Shown piece after piece: positions 11,540 through 23,333 of a DNA stretch of 64,000 nucleotides. Below the pieces are notes generated by a model. The model was not told the DNA's origin and did no database searches. It was given only the letters and a program-made list of their open reading frames with translations. The stretch is taken from assembly GCF_037126465.1 (NCBI RefSeq), contig NC_088201.1, forward strand, positions 1,121,001 to 1,185,000, written 5' to 3'. Position numbers and translations under genes: made by a program. Origin of the DNA: Ornithodoros turicata (taxonomy: Eukaryota > Arthropoda > Arachnida > Ixodida > Argasidae). The stretch's first letter is position 1. Each line of letters begins with the position of its first letter.

Positions 11540-14500
11540 TTATTTACTTTTCTTCTTCTTCTTCTTTGGTGGAGCCTCTTCTGCATCCTCAGCTTTCCTC
11601 TTCTTCTTCTGCTTCTTCATTTGTTTGACCACAGCAGCCGCCTACAACAAAACCCTCCTCATTATACAGTCTTCCTCAAAAGGGAATTGCATACCTCTTG
11701 AACAGCATCGGTCATAACGTCCAGATTCTTACGAGGGATGCTGCCGGTCTCGTAAAACGTCAGCCGGTCCTCCACCTGTTGCTTCAGTTTCTCACCAAAC
11801 ACACACGTTGGGATCTCTGAAAAACATCTCAAATGGGTGAACCCAAGCAGACACTTGGGGGCTTAAAACGTTTGGCGCGACATATTTCCCGTTGAGCGCA
11901 ATCCACTGACTACAAGCTAGGTAGCAGAAAAGTGCTTCTAATTAGTTGAAAAGGCACACTTGGAAGCAAAATACGGACGTACTATATTACCCAATTCACC
12001 AAATTGGGGTAACTATTAGAGCTTCACAAATATTCGCAATTTTCGAATGCGAAACGAATATCTGAAGCTGTTGGAATGCTATTCACAACCTACAGTAAAT
12101 CCTCCAATGCTGGACACCTCCCTACCTCGGAAAACTCCCCATGTGCGAAAAGATTTCATTGCACAGGCAGGCTCCCATTGAAACTACATGGGGACGAAAT
12201 TCTCTTATGTCTGACACCACCCTGCCCCGGAAGCAGAACTGGACAGGGTTTCCCCTGCCAAGTCTGACGAAACCCTGGCCAAATTACGCCAATGTCGGCC
12301 CATCTTTACACAAAAAAAACCCAAACTGAGCCCTTGATTTTCGCCTCCCCCCCCCCCCCCCCCCCATACCGGTCTCAGCATTTTGTTGTTTTAGTGTTTA
12401 GAGTACAAAAAACGGGTGCACTTAGTCTACATTGTAACTATTCTCTGTGTGAGCACTCGTGACCAACGTCACAGAAATACTTTCAGCGACTGGATCACGT
12501 CATTCTGCACTCCTCAGCCGACCAAACCTGGCTTTATAACAGCAAAAACACACTGGGGCATAGTGATGCTGTTGTCTGCTCCTGCCGTGGCATTTTCCTA
12601 GCAATTCGCCTCTCCAACTGGCTGCTCGCCACCTAGCGTACCCCAGCAGAAGCACTCCATGAATGATAGTAACGGCGGACGATAGGTATCAATATTTCGC
12701 GCCTACCCAAAACTGCTGCAACTTCTCTTCGCATGCTATGGAGCTTCCCGGCTCACAGAACTCAAACAGCGACAGCACCGTTCAATTCCACATCGCAAAA
12801 CTACCGCGGAGAAAAATATTCAACGTCGAGAAGGGAAAGAGGAAAAAGATACCATCGGGGGAGCAGCGTGAATGAAAACAACGAAGACAGCGGGGGAAAC
12901 TAGAGTCACTAAATAAGCTACGCTTCAGAGTATCGACACCGAGTTCCAAGAGCGAGCATACGTCATCTTGTTTCCACGCCACGCGCACGATGCCATCTAT
13001 CGTGCGCGGATGAAATGCTCCTTTCATTTACAAGCAGCAGTTGACAGCCTTGAGCTCACCTTGACATCTTCGGGACGCTCTGGTGGACAATACAATCATA
13101 CACGGTTCTCCATGCCACAGCGAGCATTACATTGGGAATCTTTGATCCTCAAACGGGGATGATACCGGTGTCGTGCGGAAACAAGACGGTGCTCCTACTC
13201 TCCCTTGGACCTCACCACACGAGGGACATTCCCCCAGAAGCGGAAGATACGTCATAGATTTCTGCTGTCACGTGAGCGCTCAACGTCGTGTCTTCACGTA
13301 CACTGCTAACTGTGGAGAATATCTTGCTACAGATATTCCGTAGCAGACGACAGGAAAACACGCTGACGGTATTCCGCACCGTGTGAATGCTCAACATAAC
13401 ACGGAAGCAGTGTTTTCACTTTTTCTTCCACTGTCGATACTCTGAAGCGAAGCTCATTTAGCGAGTGACTCTAGGAGAAACCACGCGTCTCGTGAAAGAA
13501 GGCACCAAGCTGGGCGACACGAGTGCCTCTACAGGTAGATGGAGAGGCGAATAGTAAATGGAATTTTGTAACAGACGCCAGAGGAGCAATTTTGAATCTA
13601 GCTGGAACGGCGAACACGGATCTCACCACTGAAACAGTCAATTCTGGATGCCAAGGAGCACTTGTTGGCCAGGTAGCGAGAGATGCGACCCTTGTTCTTG
13701 GTCCCCGCACGCCCGATGAAGGTAGAGTGGAAAATTAGCCCATATTTGGGGGTATTTCCTCGCGTCTTGAGGGCACTGAAATCATCCTACCATGAGAGCC
13801 CAGTTGCACCAAGCCCAGCGCCTCACTTACCGAAACAGCGCCTTCTCCGCACCCAGTATCTGCACCGTTGATGCCGGGTACTTGGCCAAGTTGGTCAGAC
13901 TTCCCGCGTGGGATATTAGCCTGGCCCCAACCTGAAAACAGTCGCCGTCAATCTTTCCGCTAACCAAGGGGCAGAAAAGCTTACTGTCTCCCCGATGAGC
14001 GTCGCCAAGTTTGGAGCGATTCCCTTCATCTTAGCCTCGAGATACTCCATCAGTTCCTTCCTGTACTCCGAGAGGGAGATAACCCTCGTAGCAAACAGCT
14101 CAATGTTGCACAAGTCCAGCGGGGAGATATCCATGCCTGGAAAGCAGAGGGGAGCACACTCATCATCCAATCAAATGCTGCGAAAGGCCACTTTGGATGG
14201 TTACCCATGGACGAGCGTGCCGCTTCGACAACAGCCTCAGCCTTGGCCCTGTCCATCAGTAGCTCCTCGAGCTTATCGAGGCATTCGTCGTCAAGATCCT
14301 TGCGGTTCTTAATCAGCATGGTTGCCTTGGCGTACAGGGCATTCTCCGGCACCAACTTGACGAGCTCCGGAAAATGGTACGAATACCATTCTCGGATACG
14401 CATAGTGAACGTGTTGATGTCCTTGTCCAGCTGATCCAACAGGGCAATGCTCTGGATTATCATGTTGTCGATCCGATTCACGTTGAACTTGACTTTGGAT

Positions 14501-15065
14501 CTGGAATAACTGTGGCCCAGACCCAGCTGGGCCTTGTGGGAAGACTGCTCCGTCAAACCCTGAACCAGCTTGGCAAAGTGCAGTCGGACACCTGGACAGA
14601 GAGGCCTTTGTTCCACGCATAATATGACTTTGGCGAGACTTACCCCTGAGGATCTCGGGCACGATGCCCGTGTGCTGGCACGGGATGCCCAGCGACTCCT
14701 GAATGGTCATTCCCAGTTTAGAGTCGCCCACACCCAGCGAGACCGGATGCTTTTTCGAGCCCTTGGGCATGTTGCTCTCGAGGAACACTTGCAGGTCATC
14801 GTGTACTACACCTGAAAGCAACCGCACTTTTGCAACCATTTATGGGAAACCCGAAGCAATTCTAACCCTCCGTGATGCAGTTGATGTTTTCCAGGGCATT
14901 GAGCGCAGTCTTGAACGGAGAAAATGCGACTAACTGCACGATGCTCTTCAACTTGTTGGCGTCTAGGACATTTTTTTCTACCTCGGGCAGGACAGCCTCT
15001 TGAAATTCTTTGACGCGGAACAGAGCGTAGCCCGCGGCGTGCTCAAATAGCACATGGAGCAGAGA
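11540..15065 (-). CDS. NOP56: Nucleolar protein 56, box C/D snoRNP core subunit
   Basis: NOP56 joins NOP58, fibrillarin and the 15.5K protein in nucleolar C/D snoRNPs that guide 2'-O-methylation of rRNA. Eight exons are resolved in transcript order: 15065-14867, 14811-14644, 14591-14205, 14136-13985, 13931-13831, 13775-13627, 11816-11695 and 11641-11540. They give about 459 residues in one frame. The N-domain starts [15 protein letters not shown]. The NOP domain includes [46 protein letters not shown] and [18 protein letters not shown]. The C-terminus is a compact lysine tail ending [10 protein letters not shown], much shorter than the vertebrate KKE/D tail. Introns 1-6 are mostly 50-70 nt; intron 7 is 1.8 kb. 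The first exon was not located: exon 2 opens with TCT in phase 0, so the missing exon may contribute little more than the ATG (weak candidates end at 15538 or 15713). Confidence 0.92.
11817..13626. other. NOP56 intron 7
   Basis: A 1.8 kb GT-AG intron. It holds a homopolymeric C tract around 12349-12365 and otherwise no repeat or RNA gene I can support. I looked for C/D snoRNA boxes, because vertebrate NOP56 introns host such RNAs, and found no paired C and D boxes. Confidence 0.5.
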
Positions 15066-16497
15066 CTAGAAATAACGGGGGAAGGATGATTAGATCCCCC
15101 CCAGACCACACAAACAATGTCTTATCTTCATACGTACACTTGTACCGAAAAGTGTCCTTTTAATAAAATAAATTAAACTTTAATAATAAACAGGTATACA
15201 AGGTGCATTATATTACTGCAACTTAGGCAGTGAAAGCTCCTCGCAATTACTAGCGCTCAGAACCAAAAGGCGCTTGCCAGCATTGTTGAGTGGCGAAGCT
15301 GGAAAGCACTTTTGAGTTTTGACGCGATATTTCTGTTGACTGGCAGTGATATAATCAGTCTCGCTTCCTGCACCCCGCAAATGACAGACACCAGAAAACT
15401 CGTTTTATTGCTGCTTTTGGTTAACACTTCCATAGTGGATAGTGCAAACTCGCGTTGCAAAGAAGTCAGTCCTATAGTTAAAGTAATATTTTGAGTCTGG
15501 AGAACTACAACGGCGCTGCCAGGGAGCCACCCAACACACCATTGTAGTGGCACATATATGGGGACCCCCCCTATAGTCATCCCAAAATTCTGCTCCCCCC
15601 CCCACCACAGAAATCATGTGAGAAGGTCCTCATAGCAGAAGATGTTACGCGAGTAAATAAATCAAGTGGCTCCGAAAGGCCGACTCTACCTCAGTTGGCA
15701 AAATCATTCTCCACTCCACTGAACGTACGATGCAGTGTACGTGGTGGAAATGGAATTAAAAGGAGAACGAAAGTGGCGAGAGAAGCGCACAAAACAGCAA
15801 TGTAAGAAAGCTCCTTCCCTCTGCCATACAATAGTGAGTCGCATTTTTTATTTCTGCATTTCGCCCTTTCACTAGCAGACGATTCTCGGCAGCCAATAAA
15901 AAGTGCAGACGGACTCGATGTCACGACATGCCAGGAGTAACACGGATGCCGTCGCTGCGCAATCGTTGTGAACATTCTTGTAAGCAAATTTTCGCGGGAA
16001 ATTTGCATCAAGATTCCCGAGGGTAGTACGTTCCTATCACGAAGTAAAAGACTACGTTCAAAGTGCCTTCCATGCCGCTTTACTTAATCTGTAAAGCTGT
16101 AGAAGGCTAGAAGCTGAAACAAAGATAAATGCGCAATACTTTTTTCTGTCATATATTTGCTGTCGTTTGCCGGTGTTTGTCGTAGGAGTAGCCGGTGCAA
16201 GTTTTGCGAGTATGAACTTTGTTTGGTTGCAGTCTGTCAACGAACGCAACACTTTAGGCTACGTACGCGCGCAAATATTTGCGTCTGACTTTCGAATCCA
16301 TTCGATGCAACAAATAAATGCGTATTTTGTCCAACATTTGCCTAACTTGCTTCGAAATACTGAATAACGAGCGTCTGGCACGAAAACCCATAAAAGTCGA
16401 TGGCAGCAAGGGCCGGCCAAAAGGCGAGCCAAACTGAACGGTTCATTTTCATTGGTGGCATGTCCAGTGTTGCCTGAATTCTCGAACTATGGTTGCA
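15066..16497. other. Region upstream of NOP56
   Basis: This should contain the NOP56 promoter and first exon, but no start exon can be fixed. Around 15870-15950 is a segment (CAGACGATTCTCGGCAGCCAATAA) with relatives near 24170-24240 and, inverted, at 27565-27620, so part of it is interspersed repeat. Confidence 0.4.
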
Positions 16498-16868
16498 TTA
16501 AGTAGTCATCCCAGGGTGCTAGTGTTTCGGGCTCCACTCACTTAACACGACACAAGCACCACTCGTGCACCTGGGAGTGCGAGACTCCGAGCCGCTTCCC
16601 GCACCCCTCTTTTAAAATGGGGGCTTCGAAGCAGACGACAAGCACCCAGGTACTAGAGATTTTCCGTGATGTACTTCCTGTTGAGCGCTAGCAGGACGAG
16701 CTTCACTAAACTGCAACATTTATGTAAGTGTTATCATGGACTTATATTAGTGGACAACTTCCACATGGATATCGGCAGTTATTCGCGGGAAATGTGGTGC
16801 TTTAATGCCTTCACAGTACACACCTCCTACGTCTGCTACAAACTCTCCATTTCACTTGTTGTTACAAG

Positions 16869-17073
16869 TGTAATAGAACCGAACGAAATCGAAACCGAAA
16901 CTGGTTCTACGAACGCACAAGCGATGCGAACGAGCGGCAAACAACACTGGAAGACACCTCAGGGTGGGGTAGACGTGCCCTGGACCGTCTCTGTATGATG
17001 TTCTTTCTTTAATTAAAGTTAGTAATCCCTAATCGACCAGTCTCTGCCATTCTGTCTCCGAGGGGAGCTAACA
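16869..17073 (+). repeat. 5' LTR of Ty3/gypsy element
   Basis: A 205 bp direct repeat beginning TGTAATAG and ending TAACA. It is nearly identical to 19881-20085, with a few substitutions visible near the start and end, which implies a fairly recent insertion. The flanking CAAG (16865-16868) matches 20086-20089 as a 4 bp target-site duplication. Confidence 0.9.
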
Positions 17074-17142
17074 TTTCAGAAGTGGGATCAACAAGTCACC
17101 GAACTGTACGTACGTTCCGATTAATTGCGATCATCTTGGACT

Positions 17143-19869
17143 ATGCCATCAAAAGGGAAACATCGCACACAAGAGACGGATGTGGACTCTGAACCCGACA
17201 GCAGACGCGGCGCCGAAGGACCGACTTCGAACGTTTCACAGGTGCATGACGACGTTCAAAATCCTTCAGCAGCTTCGGGAGTCACATCATCCAACATGAA
17301 CTTGCAAACTGTTGATTTCGTCGCAGCCGTGCAAGCTGCAGTTCAGGCTGCTGTGAGAGAAGTCGTAAACAGCGTGAATGCAACTGAGCGCACTACGCAG
17401 GGTGATCCGGTTACCCGACACCTAGCTGCGGAAAGCGGGAGGCTCGTACCGGCATTCAACCCAACAACAAGCACTTCGCTTACAACCGAGGAATGGATTC
17501 GGAAAGTTGATGACTTGGCAGGAGCGTACGACTGGAATGACAAACAGAAATGCTGTTACGCTCTTCTGAAACTTCAGGGTGTCGCAAAAACTTGGTACGA
17601 TGGGGTGCCATCACCCTTCAACACATGGGATGAATGGAAGGAAGAACTTTGCAAAGCATTCCCCGATACCGCGAGTGCTCAGCGCAGATTTCGAGAAATG
17701 GAGTCCCGAAGGAAGATGAAAAATGAATCCCTCGAGGAGTACTACTACGACAAACTGACAAAAGCGCGACGTTGCAACCTTGATGACCGCGCCTGTGTTG
17801 AATACATTAAAACAGGACTGACGCTCAGGTTGGGCAAGTGCTCCTTTCTTCAAGATCAAGTAGACTATCTTGGCTACGAAGTTTCTGCCAGTGGTATTCG
17901 GCCTGGAAGACGGAAGTTGGAGAGCATATTAGACTTTCCGAGACCGAACGATGTTCATCGCGTGAGACAGTTCCTTGGACTCACAAGCTATTTCAGACGT
18001 TTCGTCAAGGGGTTCGCTACCGTGGCCGCGCCTTTGACCAAACTGACGGCGAAGAATGTACCTTGGGAATGGACTGACGAACAGGAAACAGCATTCCAAG
18101 CACTGAAGTTAGCCATCACAGAACGACCAGTTCTCGCACACTACGCTCATGATGCAGAGACTGAGGTCCATACTGATGCAAGCCAGGACGGCCTGGGTGC
18201 AGTTCTCATGCAAAAACAAACTGATGAGAGATTTCATCCTGTGGCTTTCGCTAGCCGACGAACCACAACAGAAGAGAGAAAATACCATTCTCATGAACTC
18301 GAAACCTTGGCAATCGTCTGGGCTCTAGAGAAGTTTCGCGTCTATGTCCTTGGAATCAAGTTCACCGTAGTGACTGACTGTAATGCAGTCCGCTGCACCA
18401 TGACGAAGCGCAGTTTGCTGCCACGCATTGGACGATGGTGGTTGCGCTTACAGGAGTTCAAGTTTGACACGGAGCACCGACCGGGATCATCTTTGGCCCA
18501 TGCGGACGCATTAAGTAGACCGCCTACCGGAGATCCAGAGACGTTGGAGCCCGTAAATGGAATGATACTGGCTACAATGATAACCGAGGACGACTGGTTA
18601 GTAGCCGCGCAGGCAACCGACTCCAGAATCAGAGACCTTAAGGCACAGTTAGAAAAGAGAGATAATCTCTCGAAAAGTGACCTTACAGTGCATTCTGAGT
18701 ATGCTCTGAAGGGACAAAGAGTGTACCGAAAGGTGAACGAGAAGAATCAACCAGAGAAACTGCTATGGGTGGTACCTAGCCACGCTCGATGGCAGGTCGT
18801 AAAAAGATGCCATGATGACTTGGGACACTGTGGGCTTGATAAGACTCTGCAGAAGCTAAAGGAAAAGTACTGGTTCCCGCGGTTGAAGAGGTACGTCAAG
18901 AGGTATTTGGCATGCTGTCTCGAATGCCTCTACCACAAAGTGCCTTCTGGCAAGAAGCCGGGCTACCTCCATTCTATCGGAAAGGTCGACGAACCTTTCC
19001 ACACGATCCACATGGATCATTTGGGACCGTTTCCTCGTAGCAAGAGAAGGAACAGCTACATCATAGTAGCCGTGGATGGATTTACAAAGTACACCGTCCT
19101 ACGCGCAGTGCGGAGCACAGCTGCAGGACAAGCTGTACAGTTTCTCCAGGACATCGTTGGTCTTTTTGGCGCCCCTCATCGTGTCATTACAGACCGAGGC
19201 TCCTCGTACATTGCGAAAGTGTTCGAAGATTTCTGTAAGAAACACAGTATCAGCCACATTAAAACGTCGACTGCAACGCCAAGAGCAAACGGTCAAGTTG
19301 AACGAGTGAACCGTACAATCACTTCCTCATTGGCTAGCTCATGTCGAGACACCGACAAAAAGGACTGGGATGACGTTATGCTGGAGGTCCAGTATGCAGT
19401 TAACAGCACCATCCATAAGGCGACTGGAAGAACGCCGTTTGGACTTTTGTTCAACTTTCGTCCTAGACGATTCAACGGCGATCCGCTTGATGACAGCCTA
19501 AAGGAGACCTTTGATGACGACATACTGCAGCGCCGAAAAGCAGCACTTGCAAATATCCGGGCTGACCAGGGTAGACAGAGAAAAGCGTACAATCTGCGAA
19601 GGCGAATACACTTCAGCCTGGCGATTTGGTTGTCGTACAGCGAGATCCTCCTCCGAGTGGAGAATCGACAAAGTTGTCCGAGAAATACAAGGCGCCCTAC
19701 ATCGTATCCGAGGTGCTACCTCATGACCGCTACCGCATTGGAAGACTTGCCAGAAAACCAACGGACAAGCCGTTACTACACTGGTGTCGCACCTATCGAT
19801 AAACTAAAAAGATGGGTCGGAGATGACCTCAACAGTGATTCAGAAGACAATCCGTCCGATCGGGAATAG
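17143..19869 (+). pseudogene. Ty3/gypsy gag-pol polyprotein, internally deleted
   Basis: One 908-codon frame starts at the ATG at 17143. Residues 1 to about 227 are gag-like. The frame then jumps into the end of the reverse transcriptase (CSFLQDQVDYLGYEVS), so the gag zinc knuckle, protease and most of RT, including the catalytic YxDD, are absent. It continues through RNase H (HTDASQDGLGAVL, about 341-353), an HHCC integrase zinc finger (about 556-597) and the DDE core (aspartates in MDHLGPFP and ITDRGSS, glutamate in ANGQVERVN). Between about 19605 and 19745 the integrase C-terminal homology lies in a different frame, implying two compensating frameshifts. The element cannot encode an active RT, so it is defective or would depend on others in trans. 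Confidence 0.85.
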
Positions 19870-19880
19870 GATGGCCGAAT

Positions 19881-20085
19881 TGTAATAGAACCAAACGAAA
19901 TCGAAACCGAAACTGGTTCTACAAACGCACAAGCGATGCGAACGAGCGGCAAACAACACTGGAAGACACCTCAGGGTGGGGTAGACGTGCCCTGGACCGT
20001 CTCTGTATGATGTTCTTTCTTTAATTAAAGTTAGTAATCCCTAATCGACCAGTCTCTGCCATTCTGTCTCCGAGAAGAGATAACA
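19881..20085 (+). repeat. 3' LTR of Ty3/gypsy element
   Basis: A 205 bp repeat of 16869-17073 with the same TGTAATAG start and TAACA end. It is followed by CAAG, matching the duplication before the 5' LTR. Confidence 0.9.
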
Positions 20086-20124
20086 CAAGGAGAAGTCTCT
20101 TCTAACATTACTATAGGTTCAAAC

Positions 20125-20257
20125 CCAGGCAGAAATTTGAGCTGCAGTCCCAAATGGATCCATTTGAAAACCGAGCGAATCTGCTTGGAAAATAAAATGG
20201 AACCATGTTGATTTTCAAGTAGACCCACTTGGATTCCAGCTCAAATTTCTGCCCAGG
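20125..20257. mobile_element. Small foldback element (133 bp)
   Basis: The terminal inverted repeats GGCAGAAATTTGAGCTG at left and their complement at right enclose a short AT-rich core. The uninterrupted relative at 54174-54190 lacks it exactly, leaving AAC duplicated on both sides (20122-20124 and 20258-20260). Confidence 0.7.
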
Positions 20258-20454
20258 AACTAAGCCAACGTGTCCTCCGTCTGTACGAACAGACAACAGG
20301 GAGAGAGAACTGTAGCGCTCCAAAGTTGGTTTTCCACGTTTAGTCGTCAATCTGGGTGTCTATGTCTTCCGATTTGAGTGCGCCAAAAGAGGGGCGCCTG
20401 CTTAGCGCAACCATGTGGAGCTGTGGGGCCTGGCTTGGCTACCACCACATATCT

Positions 20455-21090
20455 GGATGGATGGATACTATGGCTTTTCCCTTTGGAGCGGGCGGTAGCT
20501 TGCGCCACCTAGCCTAAAAACGACGCATTACTGAAGATGAAATTAACTCGGAATTATTAGAACTTATTCACACTGCCGGTGTTTGCATTGGAGAGAACTA
20601 CATTATTCCTATGCCCCCAATCATTAAGTCGGTCCTTTGTATTTTGTACTCATTTGAGGTTAACTCCGGCCCTATCGTTTCGGAAACCCAGTGCTTCCCA
20701 TAAGGTCACATCGCCCTGCGTCGGTTGAATACCTTTGCATGCCACAATGACATGCTCCGCAGTCTCCTCTTTTTGTTCACATATGCCGCATATTTTGAGA
20801 CGCGAGTTTTTGTATGCAACATATCACTGTCCTTGCTTCAAACAGCATCGCACTTGCTCTAGAATTGTCGAAAATTCCAGTACAAAAAGATTGTCCTCCA
20901 GTCGACTCCCCTTTCGAAACCCTTTCTGTAGTTTCGCCCAAGCACCCCTCCATCCAATTTTGTATTCGTTCTTTTCGCACCTGCATTGCCATTCTATAGA
21001 TTACCGGTGTGACAGTAATTGGTCGATATGCCCCAATAGAACTTTTATCCCCTCTGTCTTTATATATCAAGCTGCTCCACACTGCTGTTT
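20455..21090 (-). pseudogene. Non-LTR retrotransposon fragment (LINE), minus strand
   Basis: Reading leftward, the fragment begins with an RT N-terminal piece (YKDRGDKSS, then YRPITVTPVIYRM), shifts frame to RLEDNLFVLEF, then passes to a C-terminal zinc motif CGICEQKEETAEHVIVAC. The palm with the FADD box is missing, so there is a large internal deletion. It ends near a short ATCC repeat (about 20455-20470) that looks like a LINE 3' tail. Confidence 0.7.
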
Positions 21091-22440
21091 GTAGGAGAGG
21101 CCATGTTCAACGCCATCTACACGCGAAAAATTCGGGACGTTGACGTTGGAAAATACAGGCCCAGGACTCCTGTTCTCGACAGTCACAACAGAGGCTAGGT
21201 TAGAGACAACAAAGATCACATGTCTAGCCTTCGCCGACGACGTCGTCCTCCTCTCTGACTCGCAAAAAAATATGCAGGAGCTCCTAGATATTTGCGGGAA
21301 GGTGGCCAGAGAGGACGGCCTTAAGTTTAGCACCGAAAAGTCGCAGTGGATGGGATTCAATGTGCACAATCCTCCCACACTGGTCCTACAAGAAAGCTGT
21401 CTAACAAGGTGCAGCTCATACAAGTATTTAGGCGTCACTATCAACGCTGATGCACAGTACACAGGTCTGCACGAGAGGCTCGTCATCACGAAGTCCAACC
21501 GGCTGAAGGGGCATATGTGGAACCTTGCGAAGAATTCCTATAATCCATATACAGTAAACCGTACGCTGTGGAAGACCATGGCGGTACCAGCAGCTACACA
21601 TGCAAATGATGTCATCGTATACAACCCTCAAACTCTAAAGATACTGGACAGACACCAGTACGAGTTGGGGCGATGGCTGCTGGGGGGCAATTGCGCGACG
21701 GCTAACTTGGCAGTGACTGGTGAAATGGGATGGTCCATGTACCTGGAACGGGACGCCCGAGCGAAACTCACCTACCTCGGACGGCTTGTACACCTCCCAG
21801 ACCAATGCTAAGCAAGGAGGATCTATCGTTACATAAGGTATCGAGGCTTAAAAACTAACTGGGTCCGAAGAGTTTCAACCCTGGACAGAACATACAGCGA
21901 GGGGACCACACGACACGTGGCAAAGTCGGAAAGGGAGTGGGTCCGAAAAGAGATAGCAGCTAAGGAGGAACACCGCTGGAAGGAGGCAATGTCAAAAAAG
22001 AGGAGCCTAGAGACGTACGCGGCCTACAAGCAAACACCAGCACCTGTAGCAGAGTATAGAGGAGACAGCGCCCTTCTATTTCAGGCCAGAACAGGGTGTC
22101 TCCTCACTCAAAAAAGAACTCATGAGCTCTTTGAAGACGGAGACCCCTATTGCTTGCTCTGCGGGAAGGAAGATGAAGATCTGGACCACATCCTGTTTAG
22201 GTGCGCTTAGGGACCTCACCTCCCGAGAGGAACTGGTAAAGCACGAGGAGAATAGGAAGGTGGTCCTGGGCTTCGAGGACTCCCCACCAGAAAGTGCACG
22301 CAGCGGCCATGCGAACGGCGGTCTCTCCCACCCAGCGCAAGCACCAAGCGCCACCTACGAGAATGGGAGCGAAGGACAACCTGCCTGCAGTAGTGTAGTC
22401 TGTGTAGTTATGGTGTAGTGTAGTTGACTTTACGGCGACA
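21085..22440 (+). pseudogene. Non-LTR retrotransposon 3' part (LINE), plus strand
   Basis: Homology starts inside RT and includes the catalytic box AFADDVVLLSDS (about 21227-21262), the thumb-region YKYLGVTINAD, and a C-terminal zinc motif CLLCGKEDEDLDHILFRC (about 22151-22204). Stop codons and frame changes at about 21811-21917 break it. The 5' part, including the endonuclease, is absent. Confidence 0.8.
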
Positions 22441-23333
22441 GCCAAGTTACTCCTGAGGCGCTTGATACAAGCGCCCACCCTGTCTTAAAGGAGCATGGAA
22501 ATGATCGGAATAAAATATGACGGGAGAAGTAGAAATTATGATTCTGAGCCCTGTGATACATATTCGCACAAAAAGTTTGAGCGTAGCGCGCAATCCTGGA
22601 GCGCGAGGGAGCTTTGAATCTAGCGGCAGAAATGCCCCCTCACTCGGCTGTCAGCCGCTGACGTCATGTGACCGCGCCGTCTTTTTCTTTATTTTTTGCG
22701 ATTTCTCCGGCGCGCGCTGGCAAGTCGACCGGGAAGGAAGCGTTGTTGCTCATCGGACGCCGTGCGAAGTACAGGTGATGAATTGAACACTCTTTAGGCG
22801 ACACGTCTGCTCTTCTCGACGAAACGTTTTATGGAGTTGGAGGCTAAGTTCCTCGAGCTTCGATTTCGCCACACGAATGTACCCGAGGCTGGTAAGTGAT
22901 GCTGCTAAGTGTGAACGAACATTCGGATTGAAATATAGTACTTCTTCTTATTTACAAATGCATAGTCATGAAGACGCGGCGCAGTGACCAGTGTTTTCAC
23001 TTGAAGATGTTGCCGACCATCATGACTTCTCCGTGTTGTGGTCAACACTATGGGCTCTGAACCGCATGGACACTGGCATCTCTGAGGCGAAAGAGCGGAC
23101 CGATGAACGACCGATACCAGGAGCGTAACGTCTCCACAAACACTACAACATGAATACCAAAATAAAGTTAGTAAAGTTCATCTGCTAGCGATCTGTGGGA
23201 AACCCCAAAATACATGGTCAAATAATCATTTTCTTTTTTGAATGGTCATACGCAGAATACAACACTGGCACATGGAATAAATCTCCAACTGACAGGAACG
23301 TATTTAGTCGTATCACATATATACAGGGTGTGT

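Larger units (their letters stand above)
16502..20401. mobile_element. TTAA-type element (copy A), split by nested insertions
   Basis: The outer segments 16502-16868 and 20090-20401 match, in order, the uninterrupted element at 53826-54367 (for example the TACTTCCTGTTGAGC and CCAAAAGAGGGGC blocks). The left end follows TTAA (16498-16501); the right site has decayed to TTAG. Two later insertions lie inside: the LTR retrotransposon (16869-20085) and a small foldback (20125-20257). Confidence 0.65.

Noticed and set aside
14137..14204. Box C/D snoRNA in a NOP56 intron
   Set aside because: An ATGATGA C-box-like word is present on the gene strand, but only about 25 nt remain downstream and no D box (CTGA) follows.
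15538..15713. NOP56 start exon at 15540 (ATG|GTGTGT) or 15713 (ATG then four residues, GAG|GTAGAG)
   Set aside because: Both keep phase 0 but neither has supporting promoter or protein evidence, so no exon was annotated.
20777..21811. Single LINE with twin-priming 5' inversion
   Set aside because: The minus-strand part carries its own C-terminal zinc motif and a tail-like ATCC repeat, so it is not just the inverted 5' half of the plus-strand element.
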